Source: Polytrichum commune (lineage: Eukaryota > Streptophyta > Polytrichopsida > Polytrichales > Polytrichaceae). Taken from it: a stretch of 64,000 nucleotides of DNA. The translations under genes were made by a program, and so were the position numbers. Positions 1 to 12,539 of this stretch are shown piece after piece (the first letter of the stretch is position 1; the number at the start of each line of letters is the position of its first letter). The DNA lies in assembly GCA_950295325.1 (NCBI GenBank), contig OX485806.1, forward strand, positions 34,288,001 through 34,352,000, given 5' to 3'. The notes below the pieces were generated by a model, which was not told where the DNA came from, made no database searches, and worked only from the letters and a program-made list of their open reading frames with translations.

Positions 1-740
1 AGGTGTTTTGGTTCTCGCTTCTGGAACCGCAGTTCACAATTTGAGGGAAATAGATTGGTCTGGCTCTGGAAAGGTTCCTGTCTGGTCAAAGGCTTTCTCC
101 GACTGGCTGATTGATGCAGTTGTCAATAATAGGTGGTTACACTCCCTTCCATGCCATTGTTGAAGCCAGTAATTTAGAGTGACTTTTGATGGTTTGTTGA
201 AACAATGACCTTATCTACACAAATCATGCATCAATTGACCTTACGAAGGACAAGGAATAGTCTCTTAATAGCAGAATAATTGTCATCCCTGTTATGGTTG
301 TTTTGTTGTTTTTGGTTACAGATTGAGGATTTCTTAATTAAAACCTGAGTAACTCAGAGTAGGTTTTATCGTTAATTGGATGTTAATGAATTCTCCAGTA
401 ACTCAGTGTAAGGAGACTTTTGTTTAAGAAAATCACTAACAAGTCAAGGCTGTGAACTATGTAGACATGAGGAAGGGTTTATGGAAGGACGTGGAATCAA
501 TACGGTGAACCAAGGCTCTTTAATGACTTTCTGTGTTGCCGTTTGTGCAGGCATGAGGAATTGATTCAATGGGAGAAAGCTCCATATGCTCGTAGAGCGC
601 ATCCAACCCCTGACCATTTTCTACCATTGTTGGTGGCACTGGGTGCATCAGGAGAGCAATCGAAAGGCAAGTTGGTCTATGACAACTACCAAATGGGTTT
701 GTCACTGGCATCTTTTGAATTCCAACAGGCAGTGGCATGA
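1..740 (+). CDS. LigB/DODA-like class III extradiol ring-cleavage dioxygenase, 3' part
   Basis: Two coding exons are visible: from the window edge (frame starts at base 2) to 132, and 551-740, ending in TGA. The split codon (AG|G) restores the frame. The first piece reads GVLVLASGTAVHNLREIDW, the His-containing strand of the LigB fold. The second carries RAHPTPDHFLPLLVALGASG, the HPTPDHF signature of plant LigB/DODA proteins, followed by the usual C-terminal LSLASFEF strand. Family knowledge: these iron-dependent enzymes open catechol rings next to a hydroxyl; betalain plants use one on L-DOPA, and other plants keep a LigB homologue of less clear substrate. The N-terminal half, with other iron ligands, lies outside the window. 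The substrate cannot be told from this part. About 105 residues are seen; the family is usually near 270. Confidence 0.88.
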
Positions 741-3008
741 GTTGCGCTCTCAATTATGATGACTCAACCATTCATTGACTTATAGAGATAGTAGTGGTTA
801 TTAGGGTAGCATTTGGTGGGCATGTTCAAATGAGAGCCACTCACAAGAGGTGCAACTTACATTGGTCAATATTTGAACAATTGGGTTGTGTAAGAGTTCA
901 TTGTAATGGAAGATTGTACAATTGCTTCTTTCCTACCGAAAGTAGGTGCTGTTAGAAGTCTGGGACCAGTTGATCTCAATGACCAACAAATGACACCGGG
1001 AAACAAATGGGAAAAAGAGATATGATATGTAGAAGTAGAATTTTGGCATTACGTTTCCCTGTACACACCTTGAGGAGATTCAGATGAGAAAGTAAGTAAG
1101 AAAACCTTTTGTATCATCCATCATGTGCCAGTTAGTGGTGCACTCTCCTTTCCAGCTGAAGGGGGATGGCTTAACCCCTAAAGGCCGAAGCAAAATTCCC
1201 CCAAAATTGCCTAAAACAGTTCAGTCTAATTTAGCACCTTGTTAAAGAGAATCTGTACCTGTTATGGTGGAGTTGACCGCACGGATGACATCTTTGTAAA
1301 GCTAGGATCATCTTCTCCAAAATTTCAGCCTTCCACGAGTCCAAACTCACAAGATTATAATGTAGATGTGTACGTTGGTATGGTCAGGTGGAGGTGAGTA
1401 CCCAAACAAAAACAATTACTCCTTGATCTTTAGGGCTCAAACTCAAGGCTGTAACTGGGATCCCATGGAGGGTAGCCTAAATCCAAGGCCTTAACCTGAA
1501 TCTCATGGGATTTCTCAGCGCACGTCATTTCAGGTTGGAATAGTGGTCAGATGAGTGACCTTAATACATGATTTTCGGTGCACCAAACCACTATGGTCGA
1601 TTGAATCATAGGGGGAGTATGCCAGTGAACCGGATATTTTCAACCAATCACGTGGGAACTTATGGGCTTGCACTTGGGCATGATTATGTGTGGATCAACT
1701 TGTCTGCGCCCTTTCCAGGTGTTCACCTTTGAATGAATGAAAGCAATATTCTTCAATATTCTTGTGATGTCCGTTTCGGAATTACATATAGAATCAGACT
1801 AACTTTAAGATGAAGTAACAATAGAGTTTATGCTGGTGGAAAGAGCTGGCGGTTCTCTCTCTCTCTCTCCCTCTCTCTCCTGGAGTACAAGTTATTGGGA
1901 GATTGAGGTGTTCGGAGTGGTGTATCTATATTCAATGACGTAAGGATACTCGATAGTTAGTCAAGACTTTTACCTACCTGTCGGAGCTAATACACAACGT
2001 CATTCATATCTTTCTTGATCCCCTTCTTGATGTAGATGTAGAAATTTTGGTGGAGATTTCTTGTAGAGACCGTCAAACCAATCCTGAGCAACGATTTGGT
2101 GGTTGAGAACTCCTGGGTTGAGATGTGTGACGTTCTTACAATATCCGCATTTTTCAAAGAGTTTTGGTATTCCGGTTGCATATCTAAAATCAGTGTTCAA
2201 CCCCATGTTCATCACAAAGGTGAGGTTGGACTGCTGGTGTATGAGATCTTGTCATCACAATATTCGACCGAGGAAGAGAAAGGGAAAGAGGAAGAAGAGC
2301 TGGGCGAGCAAAATCTATATCGGGAAAAAGACGGAAGGCACGAAACACCTCACCTTTGAAGGTAAATGTGTTTTAAATGGTTAGTCTTTTGTTTTTTGTC
2401 ATGATTCTTAACTTGGAATTCAAAGGTGGGATTTTTCTTGAATCTGCGAATGAGATATGAGATTTTAGCAACATGGAGTTCTTTTACGGGGCTTGCCTTT
2501 ATTTGATCAATTGAATTCCAATTTGTCGCCCCTCCCGGAGGAAAATACAAGTTTACGTACTTTGGATTTTTCCTGCACATGATCAAAACCCTCGTAACTT
2601 AATCGAACCGGAAGAGCCTCAAATTGAGAGGTCCGAGGTCCTCAGGCACCCTAAACTATACGATTTTAACACCTTTCACCACCCTTTATGACCTAACCTT
2701 TATGACCTTTCACCATCCTTTATGACACTTCCCATCCTCTATGACGTGAAGACGTGCTAAATACTTGGGAGGAATGGGATGTTTTTCTCTGCAGAGTCGT
2801 AATTGCACTAAGTTACTGAAGCTGCTGCCCATGAGATCAGATCTCTGAGAGTCCACTAACCAAACTTGTCTGTAGCCTAAAAAAATGAGGAAATAGCATA
2901 ATTCTTCACAGCCCCAGGTCACTATGACATCGACCAAGGAGTCCATATAAAATCAAAGAGAAGAAAATGCGTGTGGACATCAATTAATCAATCAAGGTGT
3001 CCTGCTTC
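741..3008. other. Spacer between converging dioxygenase and zinc-finger genes
   Basis: I see no supported gene here. It holds a short CT-rich run near 1856-1880 and a small imperfect tandem repeat of a TTTATGAC-containing unit near 2670-2745. Short open frames on both strands at 1987-2384 overlap one another and have no recognisable domain or splice context. Confidence 0.5.
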
Positions 3009-6000
3009 CTAAGTCACGGGCTTTTTGAACCCATCATAACCCTGGGAAATTGATCCGCTTGGGGAATTGGCGTCCTCAAGCATTTCGTTCAGTAAAAATG
3101 ACTCGGGTGTGGAGTCATAGTCTGCTGCTACTCCAGAATGTTGTCCAACTTGTAGATTACCATTGGGATCCGCAAAGGTTGGGTTATACAAACTTCCCGG
3201 GGCGGAAACACCTGTATAATAAGAAACAGTCATTGGCAAAATAAGGCGTTGACAATTTTAAATGATTTCATGATAAAATATGAAAGCGTTTAAATAAAGA
3301 GTATCATATATTGAAAAAATGGTGTAATAAGGTATACTAAAACATATTCTTATTGAAATTTTTTCGAAAACTTTTATTATATCTTAAGACCCATGCAAAA
3401 TTCAACTCACTCTTTCTTATCGTATTTGTTATCTTCTTGAGTTCTTTGCAGCAAGACCAGATTCGTTGAGAATTTTTATTTTGTGGAAAAGAAAATCAAG
3501 CACGGTAAACAAAATTAAAGCGTTTATTATGAAAACACATTTTGCCGTCTCGGCCAGGATTATACGAACCTCCAGTACTAGTCGATGGTGGTCCACCTCC
3601 AAGATTGATGTTGTAGGCTGTTGCTGCAGTTTGAGCCCTCGTGTTGACGCGATTTCTTGATGGCATCATCCCGTGACCCAGCAATGACGTTTGGGGATTA
3701 TACTGCTCCTCGAGTTGTATGTGGGGAAGTTGTTGGCAAAATTGTTGTTGTTGTTGTTGTTGTTGCTGCTGCTGCTGCAGTTGTAGATTTTGGCTAAAGA
3801 TCTGTTGTTGTAGTTGTAGTTGTGCCGGGAGGGATGGAGGAGCTTGTCGAAGTTGAAGTTGTTGTTGTTGCTGCTGAAGAATCTGTGGTAATTGCCAAGT
3901 ATTAGATGGTGATGTTGAGTGAAGATTCGACGGAATACTCAAATTTGTCTGTTGAGGGACCATATTGAAGTTGCGTGCAGGATCTTGAAGAAGCTCCATC
4001 TAAAAACAAGACAATGTATTGAAATGTGTAAGTGGGCAGATCACGGGCTGTTTAATTTTCTAGCTCTCCACCCACTTTTTGTAGGACAGTAGACATGCAT
4101 TGAGTAGTAAGTAAAGTAAGAGATGATAGATCGATAGTGAGTATCTGAGTATCTGAGTACTCGAGTTGAGGCTGTAGCCAATTTCTCATGATTTCCGGAG
4201 CTCGCATGACTGTATATATGCGGTCATTGGATCAAAGTGAACATTCCTTCTTAAATGATCATCATTCAGGTCCCTTTGTGGGATTATGTTGATTCTTGGA
4301 TCTAGAACAAGTGAAGGAAATTGTCATGAGCACGGAGTGACAAACTGGGCTCGCTTAAGTTACTCTATCTGAGTTATTGACATGAGAAACATTTATGGCA
4401 TGACAATCAGTGACTGACATGTGAGATACATAGGTATTGAAATGCAACTTTAGATACATAGACACAAAGAGTTGGGTAAGCTAATTTGTCACTCACCTCA
4501 TTCGCAGTAGCAGGCATTGGTGTATACGACGGCACAGGAATTAGTTGTGTTGTTTGTCCATCTATGTTTGCTTGCTGCGCTTGCGGCCTGTGAAAGCATT
4601 GATAAAATAAAGTAAAAATAAAGTAAAAATAAAATAAAGCTTTTTTAGAGTGTCTCCAAAAAGTTTGAAAATCAGTTTATTAATATTTTAGATTCAATAT
4701 GCAAGTGTTCGAAACCTTTTTTTTTTAATAATTTTATTTCAAGAAAAAAACGTAGTATAGTCATGATATGAAATATTAATGAACAACATATTTGGTATGG
4801 ATTTGCTTGCAAGTCGTGTAGTTGAATTTGGTATTGCAATCTCATTTCAATATTAAATCAAGTAAAAAAATGCACTTGATGGATAAGTGCTTATGAAAAT
4901 ATGGTGTTTTTGACACAAACAACTCAAAATGGAACTATGTAGTTCAATTACAATATTCCTTTTGCATGCCCAAGTTCAAATACAATCTCCCGGATGCAAA
5001 CGGGTTAACAACTTGCATCACATATATATCAATTATAAGGTGTTGTTTGGTTCAATGCAAGATGTTATTTTTTTTGGAAGGACTTCTCACATGTCTAAGT
5101 ATTGATATTGATAAAGATGTATTGAATACCATATGAAAGATAGCTTGCGACACTCCAAGTGTTGAAACAAACAACATTCCACGCTATACTACGAAAAAGC
5201 TCAACACTCATGAGTAGAGAGAGATGAGAGCATACATTTGTGCCATCAGACTTTGCACTCCTTGCATGCCATACATTTCCACCACGTTTTTCACCTTTTC
5301 TTTGGCCCTTTCTGTAAAAACACACATAGATCCTTCACTTAGATGCATGTTATAGGCAAACAACAATCAAACAATTATTTTATTCTTCTAGTGTCTTCCT
5401 TTAAATAATTTATTGTGCAATGCATATGTCGCAACTATGTAATTAATGTTCTCAAGTGCATGATTAATTTTGGACAAGTCTTTTGTCCATATTTACTTAA
5501 ATCCTAGTTAGTTAGCCAACATTCAAACACAACATATAATATCAATAAAGAATATTAATGTAGTGGTCATGCTAAACAATTTTGTTGATATGTCTAGTCT
5601 TGATTGGATACAATGGAAGGTACATCATCACTTGTGACAAATGAACATACATAACATGACCACTACATCTGGTAATAGAATTGTGTCGCCCTACCAACGG
5701 TTGTAGTAGACACCCAATACCTCCTGTCATCACTATGTAACTTGGTAGGTTGGATGTCTACTTAATTAGAGCCTGTAGCATGTTTCCTCATTCCATTACA
5801 TGTTTCATAATGAGAATTTGGTGACAATTTAAAAGGGACTTGTGCTACTACCGTCATGATGACGATTCATATGCCCACCAAGGGCTTGAGATTTGTCAAA
5901 CGGCTCATCACAGAATCTGCAACGGAACTCTCTTTGTTCTCGTGCTCCTATTTTTTTTTTCGTCTCTGTGAGCAACAAACGCAAACAAACAAAAATGTTA

Positions 6001-6423
6001 TTAGTGGATGCATGTTCATGAACTCTTGCTGCGAATGAAAGAAACAATTAGGTGGGAAAGATTCTTTACCATTTGCGTGATTCTTCATGTGTTTACGAAG
6101 CAAGTGTTGTTTTTCGAATACTGCACCACAATACTCGCATACCTCTTCCTTGAACGCAAATGATGAATCAAAGCCTGCGAAATAATTACTATAACTATCA
6201 ACAGATCAAGATGAATCATCATATTTGTTTTGATCTCATTAACTTAAAAAGACAACTTGCAAACAGATTGCCTAAGTCGACGATAGTTATATATACAAGA
6301 AGGTTCAGGTGCACCTCTCAAATTTTTGTTTCCATTCTGTGGTCGCATAGGAAGCTTGTTGTGCATAACCATTTGTGTAATGTACACTGCCACAGAAATG
6401 AATAAAACCACCGTTATACTCAT
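3009..6423 (-). CDS. C2H2 zinc-finger protein with QALGGH finger and glutamine-rich tail
   Basis: Read on the minus strand, exons are 6423-6315, 6174-6070, 5947-5852, 5311-5236, 4587-4497, 3999-3570 and 3211-3009. All junction phases agree and give about 369 residues. Finger 1 is CEYCGAVFEKQHLLRKHMKNH; finger 2 is CRFCDEPFDKSQALGGHMNRHH, the plant-specific QALGGH type. A charged helix (ERAKEKVKNVVEMYGMQG) follows, then a tail with a run of 12 glutamines and many LQQ blocks, a typical activation-type region. The role is probably DNA binding in the nucleus, by family. The first exon is the weak point: its frame gives a hydrophobic start (MSITVVLFISVAVYITQM), odd for a transcription factor. A rival start at 6519 would need an intron of only 50 bases. 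Exons 2-7 are well supported. Flanked by a 500-base upstream region and tRNA-iMet. Confidence 0.82.
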
Positions 6424-6929
6424 CTTTGTGGCTTGAAATTAAAAACGTAGCTTTGTTATCACAAAAACGAAAACTACTTACTGAATTTCTAGATTCCCAT
6501 ATATAAGTTTGCAAAGCATGGCAGATTCCAAAAGTAAAGACTCTTAGAGAATTTTGATTGAATCTGGAGTGTGTAAATAAGAGACTTTAGATATGGCATG
6601 AAAATATTGGCATGTTTCCTTATATATTATGGTTAGCATATAGATCCTCAATTTAGATAATATCAGGACTTTGGTTGATATTTTTCTGTATAATTAGCTG
6701 CTGATTTCCAATTACATCATTTGGCAATAATAATGGCATGTTTGAGTTAGATATCACACCAAAACGGTCCTGACTCTACCGGATTTTATCAAATGGTATA
6801 TATATCGCCATTTGATGCTTTAAATCAAAAATAACCAAAAAAAAGAAAAAAAAGTACAGAATTGGTTTTTTTATCATTCTTACCAATGAGATGAAGCAAA
6901 AGGAGTCCTGGAAGCTTGTATCTCTGGTT
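6424..6929. other. Spacer between zinc-finger gene and tRNA
   Basis: AT-rich, probably the promoter side of the zinc-finger gene. A TTTT run on the minus strand near 6898-6901 lies about 30 bases after the tRNA end and suits a polymerase III terminator. No other feature is seen. Confidence 0.45.
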
Positions 6930-7001
6930 TATCAGAGCGAGGTTTCGATCCTCGGACCTGTGGGTTATGGGCCCACCACGCTTCCGCTGCGCCACTCTGA
7001 T
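6930..7001 (-). tRNA. tRNA-iMet: Initiator tRNA-Met (CAU)
   Basis: The minus strand gives a 72-base cloverleaf. The acceptor stem ATCAGAG/CTCTGAT is perfect with A1:T72 and discriminator A. The anticodon arm is GTGGG-CCCATAA-CCCAC with anticodon CAT and the three G:C pairs typical of initiators. The T arm is CGAGG-ATCGAAA-CCTCG; its loop starts with A instead of T, the eukaryotic initiator hallmark. There is no intron and CCA is not encoded. The T stem differs from the common plant CCAGG/CCTGG form by a paired change, so it stays foldable. Probably functional. Confidence 0.95.
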
Positions 7002-7489
7002 GCGGATGTCCGAATGCTTGAGAACTCAATACTGATAGTCTGGACTCTGAGGGTTTTGCAGAAACTTTGCTGGAGAGCAAAGCGTGGATCACCACCATTG
7101 CAAGTTGAAGACTCTGATGAGTCAGCGACACATCAGATGGAATTCTAAAGTGAAGGAATTCTCCAGCTGCATTAGAAGTTACCTCTGCACTGAGCTTTTT
7201 GAATGGCGACGATTCTCCTGAATGAGGGGGAGGGAAAAGTTAACAGAGAGCGAGCGATGTGGAAATAACTTTGGGGGACGTTGATGTGAGAGACTTCAAG
7301 CCACTGCATCGCCTACTCTTCCTCGGAATGTAATAAGTGGTGAGAGAAAATTTGGCGCGGTTAATTTGGGTGAATCTTGTTTTAAGGGGTTTCCATAGAG
7401 GGTCATGACTTGGGGACACCTGTGAGAGAGTTAGAGGACTTGCTTGTAGAGAGAGAGAGAGAGCAGAGACATTTACTGAATACTGCAAG
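7002..7489. other. Spacer with degenerate copy of the downstream array
   Basis: No gene seen. GCTGGAGAGCAAAG near 7069 resembles the GTGCTGGAGAGCAAG block of the array at 7490-8140, so this stretch may be an older, decayed unit. A short GA run lies at 7449-7465. Confidence 0.4.
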
Positions 7490-8140
7490 CATAATCTTCG
7501 AGTGACAAAGGAGGAAGTGGTTTATGTGTGAGGTAAGCTTACCGATCTCTCAATTTCGGTGAATGTCTATAATTTTGCAGAGAGATTGTGCTGGAGAGTA
7601 AGGGCATCTATGACAACTGGGAACAACCTGAGCTAGAGGTTTAGGGAAAGAATTGAGAGAGCGAGACCGAGAGATATCCCACTGAATTGTGCAATTGGGT
7701 TTTGAGCTCTTGCATGCATGTCCGTACATAATCTTCGAGTGGCGAAGTAGGGAGGAGTCGGTTTATGTGGGGAGGCATATATCGATCTTTCAATTTGGGG
7801 GAATGTTGTAAATGGTTTTTGCAAAGAGATTGTGCTGGAGAGCAAGACATTTGGGAACAATTAGAGTCAGAGAGAAATGGAATGAATTGGAGAGGGATTT
7901 CTCACTGATTTCTGCAATTGGGTTTTGAGTCCTTGCATGCATGTGCAAGCACATTCTTCGAGTGACGAAGTGGGAAGAAATCGGTTTAGGTGGGAGGAAA
8001 TTTTTACCGATCTCTCAATTTGGGTGAATCATGTGAATGGGTTTTGCAGAGACACTGTGCTGGAGAGCAAGGCATTTCAGAACAATCTGAGTCAGAGGGA
8101 AAGGGTTAGAGAGGATTTGCCACTGAGTTGTGCAAATTGA
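7490..8140. repeat. Three-copy tandem repeat upstream of enoyl-CoA hydratase
   Basis: The block ATCTTCGAGTGACGAAG and its variants recur at about 7494, 7731 and 7954, spaced about 223-237 bases. Each unit continues with a CGATCT(C/T)TCAATTT block, TTTTGCA(G/A)AGA and GTGCTGGAGAGCAAG (about 7585, 7830, 8057), and a GTGCAATTGGGTTTTGAG-like end. The array ends less than 200 bases before the hydratase start codon, so it forms its promoter or leader region. Confidence 0.85.
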
Positions 8141-8317
8141 ATTTGATCCATTGAATCACCTTCGAATGAGAAAAATACGAAGTTAAGTTGGTAGGCAGGA
8201 AACGAGATGATGCGACTGCTCGGAGAACTCAAGTTTTGACCCAAAACGAAGAATAGCGCAGTGCAGAACACGATTTATTCAGAAATATCGTTCGATTCTG
8301 CATTGTAACAGGAACAC

Positions 8318-8988
8318 ATGCCGCTCCTCAGGAATATGAGCCAGTTACTACAGCAGGCAGGAGCCATGCGGGGGGTTTCCCCGACCTCCTCGACTTGTCG
8401 ATGCCTCTTTTCAAGTAAAATTTCTCTCTCTATGCCATGAAAATTTGGGTTGGAGTGTTTTTGTGGGTGGATGCAAACTTAAGCTGGAATTCGCAAATTC
8501 TCTGTTGAAGTGTTGGCAATTGACTCAGTTTTAGTGCGTATGAATAACAGAAAGAATGTTGGGTTCATTGCTTCCTGAGTGTTTGCATCACAGGATTGGA
8601 TTCCTAAGAAGGAAGCTTGTCAAAGCTCTCTTAGGAAAATTAGGGTGTTTTCTTGAATATATTAAACTTTTGGCTTTTGTTTTTCCTACTTTAGGGTTTT
8701 GACTTATCTCTCTTGGTCTCATTGTGTCGAAATTGAGGTCTTAACACATGCTATAGACGAATTTGCCACAGGTGTGATTTGTTTCCTGTTTTATTCTAGA
8801 TTCTGATGATTGCTTCCTTGGATTGCCTTCCATTGAGTATGTAACTCCAAAAGCTATGGATCAATTATATATCTTGATTATTATTATTTTATTGACTGGT
8901 TATTTTTATCTATAAGTGTTGTTTGGACATTGATTTTTATGAGTATTTATATATTATGTATGTATGTATGCATATATATATACACATA

Positions 8989-9021
<33 letters not shown>

Positions 9022-12000
9022 ATAAGTTCTTGCATCACCCCATTCTTTGCGTGTACAGGTTTGCAACAATTTGAAGGGCGTCATGCATCAACAACTAGTT
9101 CTCAAGCATTTCCAGGTATCTCTGGGTCATCGGGTGTAAATAATGGTCTGGCCACAGAGAAGAATCCATCAGGTCTTTGTCACCAATTTCTGTTCCGTCA
9201 TCCCAAAAAAATTGTTTCAGATGGAAAAGCAGGGTTTTTGCGGTCAATCCACTCGTGTAAATCATTGAACCAAGAGATGGGGACTGTGGACGGAAAGACA
9301 GATGTGAATCCACTTGAAGGAAAGCAGTATGAAAATATTGAGGCTGAGGTTCTGGAAGGGGGGACAGTGGGTCTGATCACGTTGAACAGGCCAAAAGCGC
9401 TAAATGCTCTCTCATATGCGCTCATGGTCGAGGTTGTGCATGCTTTACAAACTTTTGATAATTTATCTGAGGTGCGTGCATCTCCCGTTGTATATTCATT
9501 GGAAATGACTTGATCAGGTCATGACCAGTGGATGATATGAATCTGAACTGGAGAATGAGTGTGTAAAATGGTCTGTATATAGAATCCAAAGATGTCTTTC
9601 TTAGAAGGCATGACGGATGCACAAGCATATTCTTTATCAGGTAGCCTCAAATTTCAAATGCGCAAATACATGTCTGTTGTTTAAGGTCGGGGATTACATG
9701 TGAATGTATTGATGTATCTTGCCTCAATTGTGTCTCTTGTAATACATTCATTGGAGGTTACTGATCAAGTCATGACCAGTGAATGCTGAGAATCAGATAT
9801 GAAGATTGAGTGTACAATTTTGTCTGGATATAGATTACAAAGATGTCCTCAGAAGGCATGACCATTGCACAAGCATATCCTCCATTGGATAGCTTCAGAT
9901 TTCAATTGCACAAATATATCACCATGTGGCTGAAGGCAAGGAATTACATGTTGATCTGTCAAAATGTATCTTGCTGCTCCGACATCAAGTGGTTCTTGAC
10001 TCGAAAGTCTTAACAGTTCTCAGGGGTCAAATGTGAAGTATCCTCCATGGTCATCACCCAGCAACCTGTGTACTTGAATGCCCAACCATATACAACAGAG
10101 AAATGCAAATATGGTTTGGAGGACATTTTGAGCCATAAGTCTGACTGATGTGGGTTAAAAATTGTCTCTGATGATACAAGTGCGTGAATCTTCTGCTGAA
10201 AGGATAGGTTCCTTCTACCACATTTGAATACCTAGTGATAAATGTGGTGTGGTTATGACTGAGTTGAATAGGTTGGGGCCATAGTCATAACAGGTAAAGG
10301 CAAAGCGTTTGCAGCTGGAGCGGATATAAAGGAAATGAAGGACAAGAAGTTTGTTGATGCGTACACATCTCGCTTCGTCCACCACTGGAACTCTGTGTCA
10401 GCAATCCGAAAACCCATCATTGCGGCCGTGAATGGGTAAGCCCTTATATCCCAAGTTGTAATATCCCTGGAACTTGCTGTCATTGAATTTTTGATAGTAT
10501 ATTACAGAAGCAATATACACCTTTAGCTTTGTAACCATTTGGATGCAAAGTGCACATATGTGTGATCATGCCAGATTCCCAGTCTTGCTCGTGTGACAAG
10601 GATTAGCAGCTGCAGCATCTGTCCTATTCTCCTCATATCCATGACATATAATTATGTATCTTGGATATGGTCCAATCCTTGCCAGTCTCTGGAGATGTTT
10701 GTGAGGCTTCTTTAGTACTTGTTTGTAGTATCTCCTTTTATTTCAATTTTGCAGTTAGTAACGACATTAAATAATATGACACCAACCTCATTTGTTTCAT
10801 TAATGCTAAACTGGAAGTCAAGACATGCACTTGTTGTCCTTGTTATTATCACTATGAACTAGGTAATGGATGCGAGGGGCCCTGCCATGGGTTGTAGCAG
10901 GCACCCAGCCAACCTCAGCAGTGGTGAGGTAGTTACCAATGGGGTGGGCAGCACATGGCCATAACTGGACGTAGTGGTCGGTCTTCAGGTTGTGGGGGAA
11001 CTCATGCTACCTTTTCTGCAGCCATTTTGTATCAAGAAATTGATCCAATGGTTATGTCTGGCAATTGTTCAGATACGCATTGGGAGGAGGCTGTGAACTG
11101 GCAATGCTGTGCGATATCATTCTTGCAGGACCGAGAGCACAATTTGGTCAGCCAGAAGTTAACTTGGGCACCATTCCTGGCATTGGAGGAACACAGAGGC
11201 TCATTCGGGAAGTTGGAAAATCGCGGGCCATGGAAATGATCCTCACCGGGAAACACTTCATGGGCGCTGAGGAAGCCGCCCAGCGAGGACTCGTCTCTCG
11301 TGTGGTAAGAGTTGGGCTTTGGAGACAAGAAGAAATTGATATTTTGTTGTTTATAACTTCATCTTTAGTTATTCCTTGGAAATGGAACCCTTCTTGAAAT
11401 AGCTTCATTCTTCAAACCAGATTCTACGTTTGAAGAAACAAAGCGGGTTCAAGTACATGAACTGATTCCAATGTACATCTATTCAGTGTCTAGTATTTTG
11501 ATTTACGTTCATAAGTGTAATCTCAAATATCAAATAACAGCCTAGACCTTTAGGGGTCAATAAGGGCACTAGCTGCATTAGGGTTTTTTTAAATAGGTGT
11601 TGTGAGTTTCGTGGGTAAAGTTTGGTGAGTAGTGAGTACCTGCTTGTGTCAAGAGCTTAAGAATCCAAGATAGTTGTAGCTTAAGTCATCTTACGTGTTC
11701 TTATCTTGAACTCTTGTGAAATAGCTTAGCAAATTGAAAAGCCTCTCACCCACTGCAGTCATGAGCAGCATGAGCTCTTTCTTGACACTGATCTGTGATC
11801 TGATTTGAATTTTCAGGTGCCAGGAGACACGGATGAAGCATTAGTGGCAGAGGCTATTTCTCTTGGAAAAGAAATATCACAACAATCGAAACCTGTGGTC
11901 ATACTCGCGAAGGAATCCATCAATACGGCATATGAATTAGGATTAAGTGAGGGTGTCAAGAAAGAGCAGCTCTTGTTTTACACTACATTTGGGTTGGAGG

Positions 12001-12062
12001 ATCAGAAGGAAGGGATGTCTGCCTTTGTCGAGAAACGGAAACCCGAGTTTAAGGACAAGTAG
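8318..12062 (+). CDS. Mitochondrial-type short-chain enoyl-CoA hydratase (crotonase)
   Basis: Exons 8318-8414, 9059-9471, 10272-10435, 11073-11304 and 11817-12062 join in phase to 383 residues. The start [19 protein letters not shown], rich in Leu, Gln and Arg and free of acidic residues, suits a mitochondrial presequence. From about residue 120 the crotonase fold is clear: [24 protein letters not shown] (oxyanion-hole loop), [12 protein letters not shown] and [18 protein letters not shown], with both catalytic glutamates of the family (CELAM and QPEV) present. The C-terminus [17 protein letters not shown] matches mitochondrial ECHS1-type enzymes closely. By family it adds water to trans-2-enoyl-CoA in fatty-acid or branched-chain amino-acid breakdown. 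The roughly 85 residues between presequence and domain are low in motif content. A tandem array lies just upstream and another in intron 2. Confidence 0.93.
8957..9023. repeat. TATG/TA/TG microsatellite in hydratase intron 1
   Basis: A run of TATG, then TA, then about 12 TG units ends roughly 35 bases before the acceptor of exon 2 at 9059. Confidence 0.9.
9484..9985. repeat. Two-copy tandem duplication in hydratase intron 2
   Basis: Two imperfect units of about 250 bases start at about 9484 and 9736. Shared blocks include ATTCATTGGA, CATGACCAGTG, CAAAGATGTC, AGAAGGCATGAC, GCACAAGCATAT and GTATCTTGC. The first unit begins within 15 bases of the 5' splice site at 9472. Confidence 0.85.
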
Positions 12063-12539
12063 GGCAATGTCTGCACCTTGCCCACACAAAGGCTTGTTGG
12101 GTGCCTCCCTTGCCCAGTTTCAGCTTTGGAAAGATTGCAACCACTTCAATGAGACACTTATGTAGCCCTTGAACAAGTTTGTTATGGGAATAAGTTATGA
12201 ATTTGGTACTGTGAGCAAAAATGCGGCAGGTTCATGAGAAAAATCTGTATCTTATCTGATTTAAGTATTCTGGAACTCCAAAGAAGTAATTAGCTGCTAA
12301 GATTTGGAGTACCAAGATTTGACATCCAGTTATAGAATGAAGTCGCCAAACTTTCTACTTGCAGTGACATGGGTACTCCATAACATTATTCAGCATAGAA
12401 GCTGAGTTCCCATTCCAAAAATACTCCTACTCACTTTTCCCATCTACCCTAAACCAATATGGTTTCAAGAGACTCCAAAGTGATGGTCCGGTGATACAGC
12501 CTAAGGTTTGGCGCCATAGGGTCCAAATTCAAATCTGCT

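Noticed and set aside
1987-2384. Open frames on both strands near 2 kb
   Set aside because: They overlap each other in several frames, lack recognisable motifs and have no partner exons with matching phase.
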